Notes: generated by a model from the sequence alone, not told the origin. DNA of 64,000 nt from Leucobacter ruminantium (GCF_017565705.1 NZ_JAGDYL010000004.1:1-64000), one strand, 5' to 3'; shown: positions 46,617 through 55,445, counted from the stretch's first letter. A program made the numbers and translations.

Positions 46617-48203
46617 TCAGTCGCCGCGGAGATACCGCAGGGCCAGCGCCAGCTCGGCCCGCACCTGGTAGTCGTCGAGGTCCGATGAGGTCAGCGACGC
46701 GATCTGCTCGAGCCGATGGGCGAGCGTGTGCCTGTGGATGCCGAGCTCGCGGGCCGTCGGCACCTGCCTGCCGTGCTGCTCGAGCCAGATCCGGAGCGTG
46801 CGCACGAGATCCGTGCCCTGATCGCGGTCGCTCGCGGTGAGCGGCCCCAGCAGGCGCCGGGCGACGTGCGCCGCGTCCGAGGCGTCGATGAGATCCGCCA
46901 CGCCCTCCCGCCAGATCTCGGAGAACGCGGTCACGCCGGGCTCGCCGCGCCTGAGCCCGGTCTCCGCCGCCTTCTTGGCCTCCTCGAGGGCGAGGCCGAG
47001 ATCCTCCCACCGCTCGCAGCGAGACCGGCCGATCACGAGGCCGAACGGACGGATCTGCTCCAGGAAGCGCTCGGCATCGGCCTCGCGCACGAGCACCGCC
47101 GCGTCGCTGCGGTACTGCGCGAAGAAGGCAGGCAGCTCGTCGTTCAGCTGGAGCGAGTCGAACGCGGGCAGCAGCCGCGCCGCCTCGAAGTGCTGCGGGA
47201 TGCAGATGAGCGCGACGAGCGGCGGCTGGGGCAGCGGCCCCCACACGCTCTCGACGATGTGCCGCGTCACCTCGACGCTGCCCGAGAGCACGAGCTGCAG
47301 CAGCGCCTCGCGCAGGGTGCGGTGCAGGCCGGCGAGCGCCTGATTCTGCTCGAGCGACACGCTCACGAGCGCGAGCACGCTCGAGAGCACATTGCGGGAG
47401 ACATCGTCGAAGCCGCGGCTGAGCGTCAGCACGAGCATGCCGCTCGGATCGCCGGCCTCTCCGAGCAGCTGCAGCACGGCCTCGATCTCGGGCGTCGCCT
47501 GCGTCGAACGGAAGCGCTGCCCGCTCTCGAGTGCGAGCTGCACGATGGGTGTGAGCTCCGCCTCCGAGATGCGCGGTCCGTCGGGAGCCTCGACAAGGGT
47601 CACGGGGCGACCGAGGGGATCGTAGAGCGCGACGCCGCAGCCCAGCTGCCTCGCCGTCTCGTGCAGCGTGGCGTTGAGGCCGTCGCGGCGGGTCGCGGCG
47701 TTCGCGATCGCCTTCTGCGCGCGGAGGGACCGGGTGTAGCGCTCGGTCTGATCGCGCTGCAGCACCCGTGCGGCCTCCTGCAGCAGGTCCATGAAAGAGA
47801 TCTCGTAGGGCACGTCGAAGAGGATCAGGCCGTGCCTGGCGCAGGCGCGCGCGAGCTGTCTGGGCACGCCCCGGTGCACGACGTCGCTGCCGAAGCCGAT
47901 GCCGATCACCCCGTGCGCGGCGACGAGCGCCGCGTAGTCGTCGTAGATGCGGTCGAGACGCTCGGGCGAGACGCGCACCTCGGCGATCGAAGAATCCGCA
48001 GCCTCGACGATCGGGAACTGCCATCCGAGCGTGAGGATCACCTCGGCCGGACCGAGGAACGGGGTCGGATCGATGAGATCGGTGGCGTGCAGCCACTCGA
48101 ACTCCTCGTCGAAGGCGCTCGTCTCCGAGGAGCCCGCGTCTCCGGTCACCAGCCGGAGCCTCAGCGAGGGGTTCTGGAGCAGCTTGCGCAGGCTGAGCGA
48201 CAC
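46617..48203 (-). CDS. PucR-family transcriptional regulator
   Basis: 528 residues. An N-terminal PucR domain (about 1-130: LRKLLQNPSLRLRLVTG, WLHATDLIDPTPFLGPAEVILTLGW, GIGFGSDVVHRGVPRQLARACARHGL), a central GGDEF-like/GAF-like region and the C-terminal HTH_30 helix-turn-helix (DLVRTLRIWLEQHGRQVPTARELGIHRHTLAHRLEQI). Such proteins usually activate genes for purine, amine or amino acid use when the substrate is present. GTG 48201-48203, only 9 nt after the preceding gene. It probably controls the permease operon downstream. Confidence 0.92.
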   Translation of the reverse strand: MSLSLRKLLQNPSLRLRLVTGDAGSSETSAFDEEFEWLHATDLIDPTPFLGPAEVILTLGWQFPIVEAADSSIAEVRVSPERLDRIYDDYAALVAAHGVIGIGFGSDVVHRGVPRQLARACARHGLILFDVPYEISFMDLLQEAARVLQRDQTERYTRSLRAQKAIANAATRRDGLNATLHETARQLGCGVALYDPLGRPVTLVEAPDGPRISEAELTPIVQLALESGQRFRSTQATPEIEAVLQLLGEAGDPSGMLVLTLSRGFDDVSRNVLSSVLALVSVSLEQNQALAGLHRTLREALLQLVLSGSVEVTRHIVESVWGPLPQPPLVALICIPQHFEAARLLPAFDSLQLNDELPAFFAQYRSDAAVLVREADAERFLEQIRPFGLVIGRSRCERWEDLGLALEEAKKAAETGLRRGEPGVTAFSEIWREGVADLIDASDAAHVARRLLGPLTASDRDQGTDLVRTLRIWLEQHGRQVPTARELGIHRHTLAHRLEQIASLTSSDLDDYQVRAELALALRYLRGD

Positions 48204-48212
48204 GCGTTCTCG

Positions 48213-48686
48213 CTAGCGCTCGAAGCGGATCGGAGTTCCCGCCGCGACGCCGATGCGGCGCTGCAGTCCCTCGTCGACGGCGGCGGCCTGCTCCGCATCC
48301 GCGTCGGCGACGATGCCGAACTCGTCGAGCACTGCGGACTCCTCGCCGTCGAGCCCCAGCACGAGGCCCGTCACCGAGTCTGCGAGCGGGCCCTCGAGCG
48401 CGGCGACGGCGCGGCTCGCCGCCGAGCGCACGGCCCGTGCGAGCGCCGCGGATCCCTCGCCTCGCACGGGAGCCTCGGCGTCGCAGTAGACGACGCCGTC
48501 ACCCGTCACGGCCGAGGCCGTGACCCCGTCCGCACTGCGCCGCACCCGTACCTCCAGCACCCCGCTCGTGGAGCGGGGCGGCACGGTCGAGAAGGGCAGC
48601 GGAATGCCCGAAGGGGCGTCACCGCGACCGCGGGCCTCGTGGCCGTGGTCGGGTGACGCCCCTCCGAAGGAGAACTTCAGATCCAT
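48213..48686 (-). CDS. Hypothetical protein between ald and the PucR gene
   Basis: 157 residues. A His/Gly/Pro-rich N-terminus (about 1-40) is followed by one compact domain: GVLEVRVRRSADGVTASAVTGDGVVYCDAEAPVRGEG, a long helix SAALARAVRSAASRAVAALEG, and VTGLVLGLDGEESAVLDEFGI. The pattern recalls the first part of an actin/FGGY-kinase-like fold, but nothing catalytic is visible. ATG 48684-48686 lies 7 nt after TAACCT, whose first three bases are the ald stop codon. Gaps to both neighbours are about 10 nt, so it may also be read through from ald. Function unknown. Confidence 0.75.
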   Translation of the reverse strand: MDLKFSFGGASPDHGHEARGRGDAPSGIPLPFSTVPPRSTSGVLEVRVRRSADGVTASAVTGDGVVYCDAEAPVRGEGSAALARAVRSAASRAVAALEGPLADSVTGLVLGLDGEESAVLDEFGIVADADAEQAAAVDEGLQRRIGVAAGTPIRFER

Positions 48687-48699
48687 GAAGTCCAGGTTA
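48684..48699 (-). promoter_or_regulatory. Probable near-leaderless promoter built on the ald stop codon
   Basis: Minus strand: TAACCT (48694-48699; the TAA is the ald stop), seven bases, ATG. One base longer than the other leaderless cases. Confidence 0.4.
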
Positions 48700-49824
48700 C
48701 GCCTGCGCGGCCAGCACGTCCTCCAGCGGCGACGACGCGAGGTCGGGGAACGCGAGCGAGACGCCGTGGTTGGCGATGACGCCCTCGTGCGCGTTGAGGC
48801 CCTTCGCGAGCGAAGCGTCGTCGTTCAGCGCCTTGACCCAGCCCTTGTCGGCGAGCGCGACGACGTAGGGGAGGGTGGCGTTCGTGAGCGCCGCGGTCGA
48901 GGTCTCGGGCACCGCGCCCGGCATGTTCGCCACGCAGTAGTAGATCGAGTTGTGCACCTCGAAGGTGGGATCGTCGTGCGTGGTGGGGCGCGAGTTCTCG
49001 AAGCAGCCGCCCTGGTCGATGGCGATGTCGACGAGCACCGAGCCGGTCTTCATCTGCGCGACCATCTCGTCGGTGACGAGCTTCGGAGCCTTCTCACCCG
49101 GGATCAGCACGGAGCCGATGACGAGATCGGCCTCCTTGAGCGCCTCGGTGATGTTGTGCGCGTTGGAGGTGCGGGTCTGGATGCGGCCGTTGAACTCGTC
49201 CTCGAGCTGCTTGAGGCGGGGGAGTGCGATGTCGATCACGGTGACCTCGGCGCCCATGCCGTACGCGATGCGCGCGGCCTGCTCACCGGCGGCGCCGCCG
49301 CCGATCACGACGACCTTGCCGCGGCGGGTCGCGGTGACGCCCCCGAGGAGGATGCCGCGGCCGCCGTTGGCCTTCATGAGCGAGTACGCGCCGACCTGCA
49401 CGGAGAGGCGGCCCGCGACCTCGGACATGGGGGCGAGGAGCGGCAGGCCGCGGTTCGGCAGCTGCACGGTCTCGTAGGCGATGGCCGTGGTGCCCGACTC
49501 GAGTACGGCCTCGGTCAGCTCCTTGTCGGCGGCGAGGTGCAGGTAGGTGAAGAGCACCTGGCCCTTGCGGAGCTTGTCGTACTCCGAGGCGATGGGCTCC
49601 TTGACCTTGAGGATCATGTCGGAGTCGGCCCAGACGCCCTCGGCGCCCTCGACGATCGTGGCGCCCGCTGCGGCGTACTCGTCGTCGGTGATCGCGGATC
49701 CGAGGCCGGCGCCGGACTGCACCAGCACCTCGTGGCCGCGGCGGGTCAGCTCGAAGACGCCGGCCTGCGTGATGGCGACGCGGTTCTCGTTGTTCTTGAT
49801 CTCGGTGGGGATACCGACGCGCAT
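48697..49824 (-). CDS. ald: Alanine dehydrogenase
   Basis: 375 residues. Interconverts L-alanine and pyruvate plus ammonia with NAD. Substrate-site residues known in the family are present in place: Arg15 (NENRVAI), Lys75 (LKVKEP), His96 (TYLHLAAD), and the Asp in VDIAIDQGG. The NAD motif is [21 protein letters not shown] lies 8 nt before ATG 49822-49824. It is divergent from an Lrp-family gene exactly as ald and aldR are in mycobacteria, and forms the left edge of an alanine gene cluster. Confidence 0.96.
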   Translation of the reverse strand: MRVGIPTEIKNNENRVAITQAGVFELTRRGHEVLVQSGAGLGSAITDDEYAAAGATIVEGAEGVWADSDMILKVKEPIASEYDKLRKGQVLFTYLHLAADKELTEAVLESGTTAIAYETVQLPNRGLPLLAPMSEVAGRLSVQVGAYSLMKANGGRGILLGGVTATRRGKVVVIGGGAAGEQAARIAYGMGAEVTVIDIALPRLKQLEDEFNGRIQTRTSNAHNITEALKEADLVIGSVLIPGEKAPKLVTDEMVAQMKTGSVLVDIAIDQGGCFENSRPTTHDDPTFEVHNSIYYCVANMPGAVPETSTAALTNATLPYVVALADKGWVKALNDDASLAKGLNAHEGVIANHGVSLAFPDLASSPLEDVLAAQA

Positions 49825-50027
49825 GATGTGCTCCTACTTTGCAACGGGTGGAATTCGTCGTCGACGATTCCGGCTCTGTCACCCCTCGCGCGAGCCGGCG
49901 GAGGCGAGCGTCGCTGCGGAGGTGCTGCACTGATTGTGCAGTATATTCGTCATCTTCGAGAGAATAGTGAATAGTCTGCGGCAACTCGGTTATATTAGAG
50001 GGATCCCTTGCGGAAGGAAGATCTGAA
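49825..50027. promoter_or_regulatory. Divergent ald / Lrp promoter region
   Basis: 203 bp. For ald, TATACT (minus strand, 49940-49945) is a good -10 box, implying a leader of about 110 nt. For the regulator, TATATT (49991-49996) followed by GGAAGGA fits. GACGAATAT (minus strand, 49943-49951) overlaps the ald -10 box and recurs upstream of the alanine symporter. The region is clearly AT-richer than its surroundings and is the likely binding site of the Lrp protein. Confidence 0.6.
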
Positions 50028-50519
50028 ATGACCGATGGTTCGAAGAATCTGCGCCCCGATACCGAGCTCGATGCCATCGATCGGAAGATCGTGGAGGAGT
50101 TGCAGTCGAACGGCCGCATCACGAATGCCGAGCTGGCCGAGCGCGTCGGTGTCGCGGCCTCCACCTGCATCGCCCGCGTGCGCGGGCTCGTCTCCCGCCG
50201 CATCATCACCGGCTTCACCGCGACCGTCGACCCCCGGGCCATGGGCCTCGAGCTGCAGGTGCTCGTGAGCGTCACCGTGAGGTCCGGCGCCCGGCAGCGC
50301 ATCACCGAGCTCAGCGAGGAGCTGCGATCCCTCCCCGAGGTGATGCAGCTCTACTTCCTCGGCGGCGTCGAGGACTTCATCGTGCACCTGGCGGCACGCG
50401 ACTCCGACCACGTGCGCGACTTCGTGACCGAGAACCTCTCGGCGCACCCTGCGGTCTCGTCCACCCGCACCAGCCTCGTCTTCAGCCACTATCAGAACCC
50501 GGTGCGCTCGGTCTCCTGA
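50028..50519 (+). CDS. Lrp/AsnC-family regulator (AldR-like)
   Basis: 163 residues. Helix-turn-helix (about 15-70: LDAIDRKIVEELQSNGRITNAELAERVGVAASTCIARVRGL) and RAM effector domain (VLVSVTVRSGARQRITELSEELRSLPEVMQLYFLGGVEDFIVHL). Divergent from ald, so by analogy to mycobacterial AldR it likely senses alanine and controls ald. GGAAGGA precedes the ATG. The symporter gene follows on the same strand. Confidence 0.92.
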   Translation: MTDGSKNLRPDTELDAIDRKIVEELQSNGRITNAELAERVGVAASTCIARVRGLVSRRIITGFTATVDPRAMGLELQVLVSVTVRSGARQRITELSEELRSLPEVMQLYFLGGVEDFIVHLAARDSDHVRDFVTENLSAHPAVSSTRTSLVFSHYQNPVRSVS

Positions 50520-50757
50520 GTCCGGAGACCGTTCGCCCGCCCCCGTTCGCATTTCCTCCGCTCCGGAGGTCGTATTCGCTGCGCCTGTCGATGAAGATTC
50601 GGCGGTCGTGGTTTTCGTAGACGAATATGCGCCACCGCCGTGCTTGGTCCACAGCTGAATCTCAGGAAAGTCTAGACTCGAAACGTGGCGCCTCGGCGCC
50701 TAACTCCCTTGTCCAGCACGTCGCAATGTGGCGAAAGCAGAATAGGAAACTCACCTC
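50520..50757. promoter_or_regulatory. Leader region of the alanine symporter
   Basis: 238 bp. A small hairpin CCTCCG-CTC-CGGAGG at 50555-50569 may end the regulator transcript. GACGAATAT at 50620-50628 matches the ald promoter motif. It lies between CGGCGGT and ACCGCCG segments that could pair. TAGACT (50673-50678) is a possible -10 box, giving a leader of about 73 nt that contains GGCGCC-TC-GGCGCC. I see no glycine riboswitch core. Confidence 0.45.
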
Positions 50758-52260
50758 GTGGAAACGTTCCAGGGAATTCTCGACTGGCTCAGCGGAATCA
50801 TCTGGGGTCCCTTCGTCCTCATCCCGCTCCTCTTCCTCACCGGCCTCTATCTGACCGTCAGGCTCGGAGGCCTCCAGTTCCTCCGGCTCGGCTCGGCGCT
50901 GAATCTCGGCATCATCCGTCGCAGGGATCCCGGAGCCAAGGGTGGCGACATCTCTCAGTTCCAGGCCCTCACCACCGCACTCGCAGCCACTGTCGGCACG
51001 GGCAACATCGTCGGCGTCGCCGCGGCCATCGGCATCGGCGGCCCCGGCGCGCTGTTCTGGATGTGGGTCACGGGCGTGCTCGGCATGGCCTCGAAGTACT
51101 CCGAGGCGTTCCTCGCCGTCCGCTACCGCACCATCGATTCGAAGGGCGAGCGCAACGGCGGTCCGCAGTACTACCTCGAGCGCGGCATCAGGGGGCCGCT
51201 GGGCAAGATCCTCGGCTGGTCGTTCACCATCTTCACGGTGCTCGCCTGCTTCGGCATCGGCAACATGACCCAGGCCAACTCGATCTCGGCGAACGTCGAG
51301 AACAGCTTCAACGTGCCCACCTGGATCACGGGTGCCGTGCTCACGGTGCTCGCCCTCGTCGTGCTCGTCGGCGGCATCAAGTCGATCGGGCGCGTCACCT
51401 CCGCGTTCGTGCCGATCATGATCGTCTTCTACGTCGCCGCCGCCCTGTACATCCTGTTCGTGAACATCGGCGACGTCCCCGCCGCCTTCGGGCAGATCTT
51501 CACCGACGCCTTCACCGGCACCGCTGCGACGGGAGGCTTCCTCGGCTCGATCATGATCATCGCGGTGCAGTACGGCTTCGCCCGCGGCATCTTCTCGAAC
51601 GAGTCGGGCATGGGCTCGGCGGCGATCGCCGCCGCTGCCGCGCAGACCACCCATCCCGTGCGCCAGGGCCTCGTCTCGATGACCCAGACCTTCATCGACA
51701 CCATCATCGTCGTGACGATGACCGGCCTCGTGATCATCACCACGGGCACCTGGGACGACGTGGACCCGGAGACCGGGGAGCAGGTCTCGTCTGCGCTCAT
51801 GACCGGTCAGGCCTTCTCGCACGGCCTGCCGGGCGAGTGGGGCCACTGGGTGGTCACGCTCGGCTTGATCATGTTCGCCTTCTCCACCATCCTCGGTTGG
51901 TCGTACTACGGCGAGCGGGCGCTCGAACGCATCTTCGGGCGCCCCTCGGTGATGCCGTTCCGCATCGTGTTCTGCCTCGTCGTCTTCATCGGCGCGACGA
52001 CGCAGCTGAGCATCGTGTGGTCGTTCTCCGACGTGATGAACGGTCTCATGGCGATCCCGAACCTGATCGGACTCGTCATCCTCTCGGGGCTCATCGCGCG
52101 GGAGACGCGAGCGTACCTGAAGTTCGATCCGAAGCTCGTCGCGACCGAGGCCGAGATCGAGGCGGCACTCAAGGATGAGCCCGGCTACCAGGAGTGGCGT
52201 GCGCAGGAGGTCGAACTCGACGCCCGAGGCGAGGGGCATCGCACGAACTCGCAGCCGTAG
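50758..52260 (+). CDS. Sodium:alanine symporter (AGCS family)
   Basis: 500 residues, about 10-11 membrane helices. AGCS landmarks: FLTGLYLTVRLGGLQFLRL, FQALTTALAATVGTGNIVGVAAAIGIGGPGALFWMWV, the RNGGPQYYLERG-type segment, and ARGIFSNESGMGSAAIAAAAAQTTHPVRQG. Imports alanine or glycine with Na+. GTG 50758, with AGGAAA about 9 nt upstream. Neighbouring ald, alanine racemase and a D-Ala-type permease fit alanine as the substrate. Confidence 0.94.
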   Translation: METFQGILDWLSGIIWGPFVLIPLLFLTGLYLTVRLGGLQFLRLGSALNLGIIRRRDPGAKGGDISQFQALTTALAATVGTGNIVGVAAAIGIGGPGALFWMWVTGVLGMASKYSEAFLAVRYRTIDSKGERNGGPQYYLERGIRGPLGKILGWSFTIFTVLACFGIGNMTQANSISANVENSFNVPTWITGAVLTVLALVVLVGGIKSIGRVTSAFVPIMIVFYVAAALYILFVNIGDVPAAFGQIFTDAFTGTAATGGFLGSIMIIAVQYGFARGIFSNESGMGSAAIAAAAAQTTHPVRQGLVSMTQTFIDTIIVVTMTGLVIITTGTWDDVDPETGEQVSSALMTGQAFSHGLPGEWGHWVVTLGLIMFAFSTILGWSYYGERALERIFGRPSVMPFRIVFCLVVFIGATTQLSIVWSFSDVMNGLMAIPNLIGLVILSGLIARETRAYLKFDPKLVATEAEIEAALKDEPGYQEWRAQEVELDARGEGHRTNSQP

Positions 52261-52281
52261 CGATGCGGCGATTCTCGACGA

Positions 52282-52316
52282 CGAAGGCCGGGGCGGTTCG
52301 ATCGTCCCGGCCTTCG
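52282..52316 (+). terminator. Terminator of the alanine symporter gene
   Basis: CGAAGGCCGGG (52282-52292) and CCCGGCCTTCG (52306-52316) form an 11-bp stem with a 13-nt loop, 21 nt past the stop. Confidence 0.6.
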
Positions 52317-52439
52317 CCGTGCGCTCGACCCTCAGAACATTCGGCGCGGGCACGCAAGCTTCGCTGCGATTCGAAGAAAATTCGGAGATAGGGGTGGATC
52401 CTGAACTTCAGCCGGGATGTTCGCTCACCCGTCGCAGTT

Positions 52440-52490
52440 TCCGCCCCAGGGCGGACATATACTTTCTACGCTTCCGCCGACCGGGCGGAA
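52440..52490. promoter_or_regulatory. Twin palindromes flanking a -10 box upstream of the CycA-like permease
   Basis: TCCGCCC-CA-GGGCGGA (52440-52455) and TTCCGCC-GACCG-GGCGGAA (52472-52490) share the arms TCCGCC/GGCGGA. Their centres are about 33 bp apart, roughly three helical turns, and TATACT (52458-52463) lies between them. This looks like a two-site operator over a promoter. The regulator is not identified. Confidence 0.6.
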
Positions 52491-52587
52491 CACGACGCCT
52501 CGGTGTCGAAGCGATGGCCCCTCCCACCACCGTCGGGCGGGGATCTGTTCGCAATGATGCGGTTTACAGAAAGGCACGCCTCACCAC

Positions 52588-54090
52588 ATGTCAACGCAGA
52601 CTGAAATCTCGCAGGCCGAAGGATCCGGCCTCGAACGGGCTCTCAGCAACCGTCACATCCAGCTCATCGCCATCGGCGGTGCGATCGGCACGGGCCTCTT
52701 CATGGGTTCGGGCAAGACCATCTCCGTCGCGGGCCCCTCCGTGGTGCTCGTCTACATGATCATCGGCTTCATGCTCTACTTCGTCATGCGCGCCATGGGC
52801 GAGTTGCTGCTGAGCCGCACCGACTACCGCAACTTCGCCGACTTCGCGGGCGACATTCTCGGCCCCTGGGCCGCGTTCTTCGTGGGCTGGACCTACTGGT
52901 TCTGCTGGGTCGTCACGGGCGTCGCCGACGTCATCGTGATCGCCTCGGTCTACATCAACTACTGGCTGCCGGCGCTTCCGGCTTGGATCCCGGCTGTCGC
53001 GGTGATCGTGCTGCTCATCCTGCTGAACCTGCCCTCCGTGCGCGGCTTCGGCGAGACCGAGTTCTGGTTCGCCATGATCAAGATCGTCGCGATCGTCGCC
53101 CTCATCGCGGTCGGCCTCGTCCTCGTCATCACCGGCTTCACCGCCGACTACACCAACGTGCACGACAACTCCTCGTTCGAGGGCAGCGCATCGTTCTTCA
53201 ACCTGTTCGACCCGGCATACGGCGGATTCTTCGGCGGCGGCTTCATGGGCTTCGTGATGGGCTTCCAGATCGCCGTGTTCGCGTTCGTCGGCATCGAGCT
53301 CGTCGGCACCGCCGCGGCTGAGACGAAGAACCCCGAGCACAACCTGCCGAAGGCCGTCAACGCCATCCCGGTCCGCATCCTGCTGTTCTACGTGGGCTCG
53401 CTCGTCATTCTCATGTCGGTCGTCCCGTGGGTCGCCTTCAGCAAGGACGAGTCTCCCTTCGTGATGCTCTTCTCGCTCGCGGGCATCGGCGCCGCGGCCC
53501 ACCTCGTCAACCTCGTCGTGCTGACCTCGGCCACCTCGTCGGCGAACTCGGGCATCTACTCGACCTCGCGCATGGTCTACACGCTCGCGACCGACGGAGA
53601 CGCGCCGAGCGTCTTCGCGAAGCTCACGAGCCGCAAGGTGCCCCGCAACGCCCTCTTCCTCACCGGTGTGCTGCTGCTCAGCTCGCTCGTGCTGCTCGCG
53701 ACCGGCCTCGACAAGTCGACCGGCTTCTCGATCGTCACCACGATCTCGTCGCTCTGCTTCATGTTCGTGTGGACGCTGATCCTCGTGAGCTACCTCGTGT
53801 ACCGCAAGCGCCGCCCGCAGGATCACGCGACGAGCAAGTTCAAGATGCCGCTCGGCACCGTGATGCCCTACGTGGTGATGGCGTTCTTCGTCTTCCTCCT
53901 GTGGGCCTTCACGAAGGACGCCGACACCCTCGCCGGCCTGATCGCCACGCCCGTCTGGTTCCTGCTCGTGGGTATCGGCTACCTGGCGCTCCGCAACAAC
54001 CCGGCGCACGCCAAGCAGCGCGCCGACCACGTCGCGAAGGTCGCCGAGGAGAAGCAGGCCGCGGCGGCCTGGCTCGCCTCGAACCGCTAG
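52588..54090 (+). CDS. AAT-family permease, D-alanine/D-serine/glycine type
   Basis: 500 residues, 12 membrane helices. Begins with [40 protein letters not shown], includes RNFADFAGDILGPWAAFFVGWTYWFCWVVTGVADV and GTAAAETKNPEHNLPKAVNAIPVRI, all close to CycA. The product probably imports D-alanine, D-serine or glycine. It lies immediately before alanine racemase, which would convert D-alanine to L-alanine for ald. The next gene is separated by a terminator. Confidence 0.9.
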   Translation: MSTQTEISQAEGSGLERALSNRHIQLIAIGGAIGTGLFMGSGKTISVAGPSVVLVYMIIGFMLYFVMRAMGELLLSRTDYRNFADFAGDILGPWAAFFVGWTYWFCWVVTGVADVIVIASVYINYWLPALPAWIPAVAVIVLLILLNLPSVRGFGETEFWFAMIKIVAIVALIAVGLVLVITGFTADYTNVHDNSSFEGSASFFNLFDPAYGGFFGGGFMGFVMGFQIAVFAFVGIELVGTAAAETKNPEHNLPKAVNAIPVRILLFYVGSLVILMSVVPWVAFSKDESPFVMLFSLAGIGAAAHLVNLVVLTSATSSANSGIYSTSRMVYTLATDGDAPSVFAKLTSRKVPRNALFLTGVLLLSSLVLLATGLDKSTGFSIVTTISSLCFMFVWTLILVSYLVYRKRRPQDHATSKFKMPLGTVMPYVVMAFFVFLLWAFTKDADTLAGLIATPVWFLLVGIGYLALRNNPAHAKQRADHVAKVAEEKQAAAAWLASNR

Positions 54091-54130
54091 CCGGTACCGA
54101 GCCCCGACGGTTCGGTCGTCGGGCGCGGAC

Positions 54131-54164
54131 GCGGGGCCGGGGAGCTGCGGCTTCCCGGCCCCGC
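54131..54164 (+). terminator. Terminator of the CycA-like permease gene
   Basis: GCGGGGCCGGG (54131-54141) and CCCGGCCCCGC (54154-54164) form an 11-bp stem with a 12-nt loop followed by GCTGTTCTTCCC, a weakly T-containing tail. Confidence 0.7.
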
Positions 54165-54338
54165 GCTGTTCTTCCCGGTTCGCACTGTTCGCGAGGGATC
54201 CGCGTATCCTCTCTTCAGGGTGGACGTCCGCCCGGCGGACCGAGCCCGATCCCTCTCGCCCGTATCCGATCCCTCGTCTCGACCCGGCCGCGGAGCATCG
54301 CCCGCTTCCGCCGCCACATGCACTCGGAGGTGCACAGT

Positions 54339-55445
54339 ATGACCGCTCTCTTCCGCGAAGCCGTGATCGATGCGGACGCCATCTCGGCGAACGTCGCCCA
54401 CGTCGCCGGGCTGACGGGCGTCGAGGTGATCGGCGTGGTGAAGGCGAACGGCTACGGCCACGGCGCCATGACCGTCGCACGGGCCGCGCTCGAGGGCGGT
54501 GCGCGTCGCATCGGCGTGGCCGACATCGGCGAGGCGCTCGCATTGCGTGCGGAGGGGCTGGAGGCGCCTCTGATCGCCTGGCTGCACGGTGCGGGGGCGA
54601 GTTTCGCGGAGGCCGCCGAGCATGGCATCGAACTCGGCGTCTCCTCGATCGGGCAGCTCGCGGCGGCGGCCGACGCAGCGCGGGCCGGCCGTCCCACCCG
54701 AGTGCACATCAAGCTCGACACCGGCCTCTCGCGCAACGGCGCCGCCCCCGAGGAATGGGAGGTGCTCTTCGCGGAGGCCGCCCGGCTCGAGGCGGCCGGC
54801 TCCGTGCGGGTGGCCGGCATCTTCAGCCACCTCGCCAACACGACTCCCGAGTCGAACCGGGAGGCGCTCGGGGAGTATCTGACTGCGGTCGCGCTCGCCG
54901 AGTCGCTCGGGGTGCACCCGGAGACGCGCCACCTCGCGGCGACCCACGGCACCTTCGAGCTGCCGGAGGCCCGTCTCGACGCCGTGCGCCTCGGCATCGG
55001 CATGTACGGTCTGTCGCCCTTCGACGGCGTGAGCTCTGCCGAGCTCGGCCTGCGCCCCGCGATGACGCTGCGGGCCGGCGTCGCGAAGGTGCGTCGAGTG
55101 CCCGCCGGTGCGGGCGTCTCGTACGACCACACCTATCGCACCGAGCGCGAGACCACCCTCGCGCTCGTGCCGCTCGGCTACGCCGACGGCGTGCCGCGGC
55201 AGGCCTCGAGCCGCGGGCCGGTGCTGCTGAACGGCGAGCGCTACACGGTCGCGGGCCGTGTCGCGATGGACCAGCTGGTGCTCGACGTGGGCGATGCACC
55301 CGTTGCGGAGGGCGACGTCGCGACGCTTTTCGGCGACCCCGCCACGGGTGCGCCGTCGGCCACCGAGTGGGCCGATGCCGCCGGCACGATCAACTACGAG
55401 ATCGTCACCCGCATCGGGCACCGCGTGCCGCGCGTCCCCGCGTGA
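54339..55445 (+). CDS. alr: Alanine racemase
   Basis: 368 residues. PLP enzyme interconverting L- and D-alanine; D-alanine is needed for peptidoglycan. PLP lysine 35 and Tyr39 in GVVKANGYGHG; the catalytic Tyr near 262 in GVSYDHTYRTE; RLGIGMYGLSPFDG; VAMDQLVLDVGD. ATG 54339 with CGGAGG 9 nt upstream is chosen; another ATG at 54319 lies in the same frame. It sits at the end of the alanine cluster, so the enzyme may serve alanine catabolism as well as wall synthesis. Confidence 0.94.
   Translation: MTALFREAVIDADAISANVAHVAGLTGVEVIGVVKANGYGHGAMTVARAALEGGARRIGVADIGEALALRAEGLEAPLIAWLHGAGASFAEAAEHGIELGVSSIGQLAAAADAARAGRPTRVHIKLDTGLSRNGAAPEEWEVLFAEAARLEAAGSVRVAGIFSHLANTTPESNREALGEYLTAVALAESLGVHPETRHLAATHGTFELPEARLDAVRLGIGMYGLSPFDGVSSAELGLRPAMTLRAGVAKVRRVPAGAGVSYDHTYRTERETTLALVPLGYADGVPRQASSRGPVLLNGERYTVAGRVAMDQLVLDVGDAPVAEGDVATLFGDPATGAPSATEWADAAGTINYEIVTRIGHRVPRVPA

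Larger units (their letters stand above)
52261..52587. other. Intergenic region: symporter terminator and CycA-like promoter
   Basis: 327 bp without a credible gene. The left part holds the symporter terminator (52282-52316). The right part holds two GC palindromes either side of a TATACT box (52440-52490) and an AAAGG ribosome site far (about 13 nt) from the next ATG. Confidence 0.6.

Noticed and set aside
50520-50757. Glycine riboswitch upstream of the alanine symporter
   Set aside because: Only small hairpins are visible; the conserved glycine aptamer core is absent.
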